Shown here: piece by piece, positions 56,641 to 64,000 of the stretch | Position numbering within the stretch: position 1 is the stretch's first letter | Layout: every line of letters begins with the position of its first letter | Origin: Gentiana macrophylla | Lineage: Eukaryota > Streptophyta > Magnoliopsida > Gentianales > Gentianaceae | DNA length: 64,000 nt | Direction: 5' to 3' | Assembly: GCA_026214975.1 (NCBI GenBank) | Contig: CM047806.1 | Span: 98,355,811-98,419,810 of the forward strand | Notes under the pieces: generated by a model | The model's input: only the letters and a program-made list of their open reading frames with translations | Told to the model about the DNA's origin: nothing | Database searches by the model: none | Made by a program: the position numbers and the translations under genes

Positions 56641-57352
56641 ACACCTAAGCGTCAAATATAAAGCCACAGAGGCTTTACAATACAAATAAGCCCAACATGT
56701 GCATACAGAAATATCAAACTCCAAATGAAAGTGTAAATGCGCCTTAAGGCTTACATGATGATGATAGAGGACACTACAAAGTAGCAGGGCTAGGTGCACG
56801 AAAAAGATAAATAAAAATAAAAGAAAAAAACAGAATAAAACACAATGCAACTAAATGATATGCAATTATACTAAAGAGGCAAAAAGAAAATAAAGAAAAT
56901 AAACTAGCCCAACTAATTCCATAGATGTCGCCCTAATCTAAGCGAGGTCAAATATATAAACATCTACTCAATAACGCCACAGAAGCGCAACAAAATTCGA
57001 TTATGCAAAGCCACAGAAGCTTGCCATGTGAAGTGTAGACGTGCCTTTAACTACCCTAACACCCTAGATGAGCGACAAAGGAAAAAAGATAAGTCAAATT
57101 TGAATCACATCTAACTAGGTGAATTACTCAACATGGATTGCAATAGATGGAAAGAAAACCATAACGGTGAAAGAACAGGACATCTACGCATATACAAAGG
57201 CCACAGAGGCTCGCATTAAAACATCCAAGTCGAATAATGAAGCATGTATATAAAAATTAATCAATTATTTAACATGGATCAGTAGATGGAAAGATGTAAA
57301 CATGCAAGTTCAGAACATCTACGTAAAAATAATTAGCCACAGAAGCTTGTAT
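56633..57352 (-). repeat. Degenerate repeats with gccacagaggct core
   Basis: gccacaga(g/a)gctt occurs at about 56661, 57010, 57203 and 57334. Three copies are preceded at about 30-40 bases by ggacatctacg-like sequence (56638, 57180, 57320), and two also share aacatggat..agtagatggaaag. The array lies where an autonomous relative would have gag-pol. Confidence 0.7.
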
Positions 57353-57422
57353 AGGAACAACCATGTCAAATAATAGACGTAAGTATCAAGATAAAATCTA
57401 TTCATAAAAAACTGACAGACTG

Positions 57423-57628
57423 AACTGGCGTTCAAACAAGACAGACATACGTTTAAAGCATATTCAGGGCGGACGGACGTTCAGGTATGCAGACGCCCGT
57501 CCAGAACCACATAGAGCAGACGGGCGTTCGGGGAAAAAGGCAAACGCTCGTCTGACTCTCTAAAAACATAACAGCGTTGAAGCGTTTTGGGACGGACGGG
57601 CGTTCACTTACTATGGACGCCCGTCTGA
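57423..57628 (-). promoter_or_regulatory. Internal cluster of GACGGGCGTCC-type motifs
   Basis: Copies at 57423-57433, 57471-57483, 57490-57503, 57517-57530, 57591-57606 and 57614-57628 (for example cagacgcccgtcca and tggacgcccgtctga). They match the motif found upstream of the TATA box in this element's LTRs and in the LTR at 7340-8960. Confidence 0.7.
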
Positions 57629-58320
57629 CTCAGCAGAAAAACACAGCAGACTCGACCTATACCAGAAGACAGCAGCAACCCCAGAAATAACCTAATATCA
57701 TATCATTAAAACAGAAACCCTAGTGTTTATTGAAAACAAAACTATGAAACCTAAATTCACGTTTCATAAATTGAGTAAAAAAAAGGTTTTGCACATTCTT
57801 AACCCAATGGTTATCGAAACACGGCAAAATAAATAAAAAAAACCTCAATTCATTTAACGGTACTTTTTATTGAAAGAAATAAAGAAACATAAATAGAAAA
57901 AGATACGGAAAACCTAAACAGAAACCTACCTACGAAAAATTTAAAACAAAAAACAAGAAAACGATAAAAGGGAGAAAAACGTGTTGAAATCTTCTGGAGC
58001 CCAAAATGGAAGGAAAACAGTGGATTTTGACCTCGAAAACAGTGTTGAACGGCCGTAGGCGGTTCACCACGTCGTCGACGTCGGAACGAGCTTTCCGAAT
58101 TGGGGTCCTGCGCGCCAAACGGACACTCGAGCCGAAAGTTATGGCCAAAATACTAACGAGTGCTAAAACGATCCCTTTTATCCAAAAGTTCGATCGCTAA
58201 AAAACGTGGAGTCAGATAATTCAACCTCAGATGTCCCCGAATCAATGTAGAAACTAGAAACAAAAACCTATCTACGAAAAATTCGTAACAAAAACAGAAA
58301 AATTAATAGAAACTAGACAA
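57629..58320 (-). other. Leader-proximal internal DNA of the non-autonomous element
   Basis: No gene recognised. A GC-richer patch at 58010-58150 carries overlapping short ORFs on both strands (72 and 64 residues) with no family similarity. Confidence 0.45.
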
Positions 58321-58333
58321 TCAGATCGATTCC

Positions 58334-58455
58334 CGGCAACGGCGCCAAAACTTGTTTTTGGTTCCGTTATGGAATACTCACCACTATACTACCTTAGAAA
58401 AATTAATAATGAACTAGACAACCGCACCGATTCCCCAGCAACGGCGCCAAAAACT
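58334..58455 (-). promoter_or_regulatory. Primer-binding site, with a second PBS-like copy
   Basis: The functional site is ccagcaacggcgccaaaaac (58435-58454; - strand GTTTTTGGCGCCGTTGCTGG). A second copy, ggcaacggcgccaaaacttg, is at 58335-58354, and both are preceded by rcaccgattccc or agatcgattccc. The approximately 100-bp segment is thus duplicated. Confidence 0.8.
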
Positions 58456-59929
58456 TGTCACGGATTTTATCTAACAAAACAACAAGTAATAAATTTATAA
58501 ATCCGGTATACCCCAAGTGTAGGGATCGTAGTACAGCGACTAATACCGGAGTCGGTCACAGGGAATCGGGGTATCTAGTTAATTAATTTTCCTAAGATTG
58601 ATACTACTATTATGAAAACCTAAAATAACAAAACGGAAAATAAACTGGACAGAGGATTGTCAGTCCAAAGCCAGGAAGGATAAAAGCGAAAACGAAATCT
58701 AAACTATAAACTATAAAATAAACAGTAAACAAGAAGATGATCATGGTGATTGAACAACGAACAAACAATAATCCACCGTTCCCGCAACCCTCTATTTCCT
58801 CTCTAAAGTTATCTTGTGACGATTTAATTAAAGATGTGGTCCACCTAACGGAGGTATGAATTCCTACTCTCGTAGATAATTCGCCTATCAATCTCTCATC
58901 TCTCGATATATAAGATCGACGCTCTCAAAACGAGGTGTAAGATCTCTCAATCTAGCAACCTAGATATTCAACCTATCAACTCTCGTTATGTCAAGGTTAA
59001 AAATCCCATCTTTCCCATGGTGATCTAAGGTTTACACCGACTCTCGTCATACGGTAAACATCAATAAGCAATACATCTCTCGATATCGATTGCATAACAC
59101 ATAAGCATAGAAAAGATACAACTTTAATCAAATTCACAAAACAAATCTAGATTGAAAATAAAGAACCTGCTGAAACGAATTCACATGGTTTGAACAATTG
59201 CTCAGCCTCCAAGCATTCAAAGATAAAACAAAGAAACGAAATAGAAAACGGAAAAGAAACAAGAAAAATCGCAACCCCAATTTCTCCCCAGGAAGTGGGG
59301 CCGCTAGGTTTTCTCTCCTAATGATTGTGTATCAATAGGTCTCAATAATGTATCCTTATGGTTGAAATTCGCGCTGCTATTTATAGAAAAGTAAGTCGGT
59401 TCTCAGCATGTCGGCCGTGGACGCCCGTCCGGAATTGTGGACGCCCGTCCAGATGCCTTGGACTTGCTTTAGACGCCCATCCACTCAGCGTCCAAACTCT
59501 CTGAATCAATTTTCTTCACCTGGACGCCAGTTCAATATTCTGGACGCCAGTCCAGACTGGACGGGACTTGGACGCCGGTTCAGCTGGATCCAAATTCGAA
59601 ATCTTCAACTCTATCTCTTTTCTTCTAGCCAATTCCATCCTTATCTCTTTTCCATCCATTAAATCCGACATTTAGCTCTTTTTGATCATCTTTTGAACCG
59701 CAATTATGCATCTACACGTCATCAAAAACATCGCAAAGTGTAATAGTATTCAAATAAACATAAAATCATCAATAAAACACATAAATTAACCAATTTTGCG
59801 AATAACTCGTTAAAAACCTCATTTACTCAATAATTCCATTAAACACTCGTTTCTTATGCAAATTATACAAATATGAGGGAAATTATCATAAAATATATCC
59901 TTATAAAACGTATAAAATCACCCTTAACA
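58456..59929 (-). repeat. 5' LTR of the non-autonomous element
   Basis: It starts (- strand) TGTTAAGGGTGATTTT at 59929 and ends CCGTGACA at 58456, next to the PBS. It is near-identical to 37349-38820 and related to the LTR at 7340-8960. Confidence 0.93.
59377..59583 (-). promoter_or_regulatory. LTR promoter: ggacgcccgtcc motif cluster and TATA box (5' LTR)
   Basis: TATA box at 59377-59386 (- strand CTATAAATAG). Upstream on the - strand are perfect ggacgcccgtcc copies at 59419-59430 and 59439-59450, agacgcccatcca at 59471-59483, and four ggacgcc(a/g)gt copies at 59521-59580. The gap from the nearest motif to TATA is 33 bases, as at 7954-7987. Confidence 0.75.
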
Positions 59930-59974
59930 AAGAACCAAGTTCAGAAGGTCAAATAAAAAAGAACAACAGCTAGG
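59930..59974 (+). repeat. Right copy of the long duplication flanking the nested element
   Basis: It begins at the base after the LTR end and repeats 37311-37355 with about two substitutions. It overlaps the stop codon of the antisense gene. Confidence 0.85.
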
Positions 59975-62235
59975 AAGCAGCATCGGGAGTCGGGTCGGTG
60001 ATGACAGCGGTCGGTACGGTATCGGCAGCTTGCGCAGAAGTCGAGGGACCATATTTTAGAGCCAGAGATTCCCTTCGTTGGAACTCCTCGTTATACTGGT
60101 TGTACAGCTTCTCCGCCTCGGGCTCATAGAATTGTGGCGCAGCAAGTTTACCTACATCAAACCCTGGATAGACATCCAAAGCGTGATTCACCTCCAAAGT
60201 GTAACCACCCATCATCGCCATACGCATCATCACGGTCAGATCATCATCGAGCTCAGTCGACTTACGGAACCCGATAACCGCATCTTTTCTGGCCTCCTGG
60301 ACCTGTGAGGGAACTAGATCAAGCTCGACCTTCAGAGCATCTCTCTCTTCTCGAGCCTGCTTCACCTCAGCTAAAGATGCGTAGTGCGCTTTCTGCATCT
60401 TTTCATGGTCCACCGCCAGTTTGGTCAGTTTCTTCTCCAAGACCTGCTAGTCGCCTCGATTTTTGTTCAAATCTCTAACAGAGGTAGGCAGCTCACCCTT
60501 CAAAAACTTGACCTCGGCCTTCAGCTTCTCTATTTCAGAGTCTGCTTCTCTCGCATGAGTCTCTAATTGGGATTCCAGACCGGCTACGGCGGCACCTTTC
60601 TTGGCACACTCGTCCATCAACTTCCGGATTGTCCTCTTCAAGCTTTCTTTCGACTCGGCTAGCGCGGTCAATCTCTTGGCAGCTTCTTTGCTGAGGTGTT
60701 GTGTCTGTCGAGAAAAAAAAGATACATCATCCATCAAAAATAAAAGATGGGCCACGGTAAAGAGAAAGAGAAGAAGAAAGCCATTTACCAAGCGACCCAA
60801 TTTCTAGAGTGCAGAAGATAAAGCTTTAGTCTCCATGGCTGCACACTTGTCAGCAGCCCGGTTCATGTCGACTTCCGTCTCAGAAGTGGCTTCACCGACT
60901 TTGGCTCTCTTGGCCTATCTTTGTTGATCCCTCACCAGTTCAGGAAGGGTTGGCCTTTTCTGGGGGTGTGCTGCTATTTCCTCGACGTTCCCCCCGACAG
61001 GTGGAGTTATATCGACCAGGTCCTCTTCGTCCTCATCTCTCAATGAACAATGGTGGACAAGTAAACCACTGGTAGGTTGCGGTCGGGTGGGGGAACGAGC
61101 CGGAATCGTCGACTCGACACCAGCAGGAGTAATCTCAGGCAGAACAGAACTCATTTCTCTCGCAGCGGGAGGTGCCCCTTCCTCGGCAATCTGAGCAGTA
61201 GGGGCCGCTTGACCCCCGAGAGGTGGAGTACCCCTACTCACTGACTTGGGAACTTGAGTAGGGTCGGTGATAAGAGAGAACTTTCCCACTGCGGAAAGAA
61301 AAGATAAGGTTAGCATCAACAAAAATATCAAGTTACAAGTCTCGAAAAAGAAAAACATATATAATAAACAGAGAGATATCCTACAGTTCTCTTGGTCGAG
61401 GGCGTGAAGATTCCCGTAGGGCATCGGCCCTGCCTCTTCCAGATGGGCTAGGTCATAGAGAAGGCTTAGATCTCGGGTGGCTTCCTCGAAACTAAAACCG
61501 TCCATTGTACCGGCCTCGTAAGGGACTGGAGCTTTTTCCAATTTGTCTGACCTTTTGCCCCTCGACCTCCATTGCCCGATGTAGGGGTTATCCAGGCCGT
61601 GGTGAAGAAAGAAGAATCGAGGCTTCCAGTCCCCGTGAGATGAAGGCCCTTTGCACACAAACTCGAGTCGATTTATCCTTTGCTGGAAGGTGTACCACAT
61701 CTTGTCCGGCATGCTTGCCATCTGATAGTAGTAGCGAAAGAGGGGGGATCGAGAAGCACACCCCGGCCAATCGACAGGCTATCACGAACCCCATCAGAAT
61801 TCTAATAGCATTGGGGCCTAATTGAGATATGCTTATCTCGTAATGGTGTAAAATTGCTACGACGGCCGGACATATTGGAAATCTCAATCCACTGGAAAGT
61901 TGGGCTTCGTAGGCTGAACAAAACCCTTTCGGAGGCTCGTCGGCGTATTTATGTTGGCCGGAAGGAAGTCGGATTTCAAACTGGGGGCTGGCAAGGCCAA
62001 AATTTTGCCGAATTTTGCTAATATCATCAGAAGAAAGGACACTAAGACAACCTTTAGGACCCTTTCCATCCATCTTAGTCACTAGCTTCTTTGATTCCCT
62101 AGGGACAGAAGAGGATGCACCTATGGGTTCACCGGAAAGTGGCTAGGGAAGATGATCGGAGTGAGCAGATGGTGAAACAGGGTTATGTGAAGGTGATTCG
62201 CTACCCCTATATGATTCTGTGACGATACTAGACAT
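59970..62235 (-). pseudogene. Antisense gene of the Tat element (PF04195-like N-terminal part plus coiled coil)
   Basis: Start ATG at 62235-62233 (MSSIVTESYRGSESPS). The N-terminal part resembles the putative gypsy-type transposon family: PPKGFCSAYEAQLSSGLRFPICPAVVAILHHYEISISQLGPNAIRILMGF. Then comes a Pro/Ala-rich middle and a long coiled coil (61-60.3 kb; LESQLETHAREADSEIEKLKAEV) ending MMGGYTLEVNHALDVYPGFDVGKL. Two introns fit GT-AG rules: 61384-61289 and 60788-60705. Three TAG stops (codon 32, after RDQQR, and after LSSAL) break it. Antisense ORFs like this are known in Tat elements; their function is unknown. Confidence 0.82.
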
Positions 62236-62616
62236 GAATAAATGCAGAAAGAAGAAGCAGAAACCGGAGAAATGCTTACTTGAAATTTGGAGTTTTGGCT
62301 AATGAAATAGCGAAATGGCTCTTCTCCAACTTTTCTCTGCCTTTTATGCTTGCAAGAATCCGAAAATGATTTGAACGGAAGTGATTAGGGGAGTTATAAC
62401 CCCCTGCGAATCGCGAGAATCAAGGCAATGACGTTATGGTTGACGTAAGATGAAGCGTTAGGTGCCGTTACGTCACACCGCAAAGCTACAATCAGTTAGG
62501 GTTACAGGTGGCGGGCTTTTTCCCGCCCAGACGAGGATCCAACTCGTAGACGATTTCAAAATGGCAGATTTGACCTCGGAGAACGGGAGTCACCTCTCTC
62601 AAGTATGGGGGGCTTA
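62236..62616 (+). other. Tat 3' end: promoter side of the antisense gene and polypurine tract
   Basis: caagtatggggggctta at 62600-62616 abuts the LTR and is the polypurine tract, though it is short and interrupted. The remainder is probably the upstream region of the antisense gene. No clear TATA box was chosen. Confidence 0.65.
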
Positions 62617-63125
62617 TGACGATACAGGGTTTCACCCCTCCATGTGTCGTCTATCGGTTGGTCTTCACGTTATGAATAAGTACCAAGGTATGTGTGTCGA
62701 GGCTCGAGGTAGTCTATGACGATCGACGTTCGAGCAGTGTAGGATAAGGTTTCTAGAGTCGGCTACCGCAAGTCAGTTTAGTCAGCGTCGAGGACAGAGT
62801 CCGCACCAGCTACGAAGCCCGTTATCAGCATGATAACTTGGGCAATGGGCAAGGCCCATTAAGGGTAAATATGACAATTGCTAAGACCGACCTAATATTA
62901 GGGTTAGGGCATGCATTGTCATTATAAATACCACGTTCCAGGAACTACGTGAGGCTTGATTCCTGGAAAATTACAGGATACGTAGGCAATCTAAGACAAG
63001 TTCTTAGACTCAGCCGCAAATCATAAAACTAACCACGACGTTCTTGAGGCATTAGGGTTTTGGGGTGTTCATCGCTAGATTCATTCAGGCCCGGATTAAT
63101 TAGATGACATAATTTGTCATCGTCA
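62617..63125 (+). repeat. 3' LTR of the Tat element (509 bp)
   Basis: It starts tgacgatacaggg and ends cgtca, then GTACC. It is co-linear with 30691-31200. Confidence 0.93.
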
Positions 63126-63130
63126 GTACC

Positions 63131-63906
63131 GTCTGGATACCTTGAGACTATCACCGACGTTTAACTTTATGGCCTCTTGGTGAGGCTTCACTATGGTGTT
63201 GTACTATTGATTACTCGGTGAAACATAAGTTACGTCTATGCATGCGTCAAACATTGACATTATGCATAGATTCTGCTATTGTAATGTGTAAGCTTTGTTT
63301 GTCTCTGTAACAAGATACATGTAAGTCTGAATGAAATAATGAATGTTAAATGATTGGTTACATTAGATTTACGATCATGTTTATGCCTTTCAAGATGTTT
63401 TCTCATGTACTTTTCTAAATTATGTATTCGTTTTAAACTTTTGTTATTCAAGTCTTGTAAGAAGATTTATGTCATGCCTTTTGGCCTGACAAACAAGAAT
63501 CTCCCTTATTCTTATTCTACATCTTACTAAGATTTTTAATGATCTAACTCCTTTATTTGGAATAAGAACATATACATGTTGAAGACGGGTTGGATGGCGA
63601 ACATTGAGATCAAGCTTAGGAATAAAGTAATAAAGTTCTTTGTGTTTTAAGAGTTTCTTTTTTGGACAATTTGAGTCGTAGTAAATGTAATCACTTAATT
63701 GTGATATGGTTTGACAACAGTTGTAATCGGTTGAGTTAGTTAATTGATGTCCCTGAGGGTCAGGTTCATGAGTCTCTTTCTTGTTTCTTTTATTTTGGGG
63801 ACTCGTAAATTACCGAATATGACATGATGCCTATATACTCGAAATGTCAAGTGCCGAACATCCCTTTTCCACATAGAGAAATGGTATCCGGGACAAGAAC
63901 ATTACA
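63131..63906 (+). other. DNA right of the Tat insertion, probably LTR U3/U5 of an older element
   Basis: No gene is present. It ends ggacaagaacattaca just before a primer-binding site, so it is read as the downstream part of an LTR whose upstream part lies left of 30686. Confidence 0.5.
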
Positions 63907-63908
63907 AT

Positions 63909-63921
63909 TGGTATCATAGCC
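63909..63921 (+). promoter_or_regulatory. Primer-binding site of a further LTR retrotransposon
   Basis: tggtatcatagcc matches the initiator-Met tRNA complement (TGGTATCAGAGC) with one change and follows an aca-3' LTR-like end with two spacer bases. The internal region continues beyond the window. Confidence 0.65.
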
Positions 63922-64000
63922 TAAGTTAGGAGAACGTGGGAGACACTACATTAGGAAAGCTTGGGTTTGAACACATCTGCCTAGGATTTGAATTTTGTAA

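Larger units (their letters stand above)
37349..59929 (-). mobile_element. Non-autonomous Athila-related LTR element, itself interrupted
   Basis: LTRs at 37349-38820 and 58456-59929 are almost identical over about 1.47 kb. Removing the inner element (39097-55543) leaves about 3.2 kb of internal DNA with no gag or pol similarity. The Athila-type 3' region, hairpin, polypurine tract and PBS are kept. It therefore needs proteins from a relative, such as the family at 1-8960. The flanks show a 38-45 bp duplication instead of 5 bp. Confidence 0.88.
30691..63125 (+). mobile_element. Ty3/gypsy Tat-lineage retrotransposon carrying a nested insertion
   Basis: LTRs at 30691-31200 and 62617-63125 begin tgacgatacaggg and end tca. 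The target duplication GTACC is exact (30686-30690 and 63126-63130). Coding order on the + strand is gag, protease, RT, RNase H, integrase (31250-36580). An antisense gene lies before the 3' LTR (62235-59970). This layout, a 3' antisense ORF plus tandem repeats, is known in Tat and Retand/Ogre relatives. The span is 32.4 kb, but removing the insert 37349-59929 leaves about 9.9 kb. Confidence 0.95.

Noticed and set aside
56605..56850. Hydrophobic ORF resembling a small membrane protein
   Set aside because: It lies in non-coding internal DNA conserved at the nucleotide level and not in the frame of any relative; composition alone explains it.
57930..58200. Overlapping ORFs on both strands in a GC-richer patch
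   Set aside because: Mirror-image ORFs of 72 and 64 residues without family motifs; probably composition.
30691..63125. A giant 32-kb Ogre-type element
   Set aside because: The length is due to a nested insertion; the element itself is about 9.9 kb.

Overview
This window looks like heterochromatic or intergenic DNA from a flowering plant. It is AT-rich and made almost entirely of LTR retrotransposons of plant-specific lineages (Ty3/gypsy Athila and Tat, and Ty1/copia). Short retroposons and a broken group I WRKY transcription-factor fragment fill the remainder. I found no intact host gene, no rRNA or tRNA gene and no CRISPR array. Almost every coding region carries frameshifts or stops, so most are listed as pseudogenes.

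Layout. 1-8960: the 3' part of an Athila-lineage gypsy element on the + strand, cut by the window edge, ending in a 1.6 kb LTR. 8961-16438: mosaic DNA with a gag-only copia remnant (-), a probable LTR, a gene-like segment duplicated in inverse at 28.9-29.6 kb, a WRKY pseudogene missing its WRKYGQK core, and long degenerate TTCACT-type repeats with a 3-unit tandem array. 16439-26133: a complete but decayed copia element (-) with 1.8 kb LTRs and a TTAAA target duplication. 26139-30690: host-like DNA with LTR scraps and two or three SINE-like insertions, one with a 13-bp target duplication and a poly(A) tail.

30691-63125 is a three-level nest. The outer element is a Tat-lineage gypsy (+) with about 510-bp LTRs, a GTACC target duplication, gag-pro-RT-RNaseH-INT, 91-bp tandem repeats, and a spliced antisense gene before its 3' LTR. 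Into it went an Athila-related element (-, 37349-59929) with 1.47 kb LTRs and only about 3.2 kb of internal DNA without gag or pol, so it is non-autonomous. Into that went a second Athila-lineage element (-, 39097-55543) with 2.17 kb LTRs, a TATAT target duplication, recognisable gag-pol and two related extra ORFs downstream of pol. Insertion order is therefore Tat, then the non-autonomous element, then the inner Athila. The Tat itself sits in DNA that ends in a primer-binding site of yet another LTR element at 63909.

Points that go beyond routine annotation are: GC-rich near-palindromic motif arrays just upstream of LTR TATA boxes that recur inside the same elements, in one case ahead of the extra ORFs; a hairpin and a duplicated motif conserved in the non-coding 3' regions of all three Athila-type elements; an approximately 38-45 bp duplication flanking the non-autonomous element instead of the usual 5 bp; a YVDD to YVDN change in the Tat reverse transcriptase; and disagreements between LTR pairs concentrated at CAG/CTG, which look partly like sequencing artefacts at methylated CHG sites.
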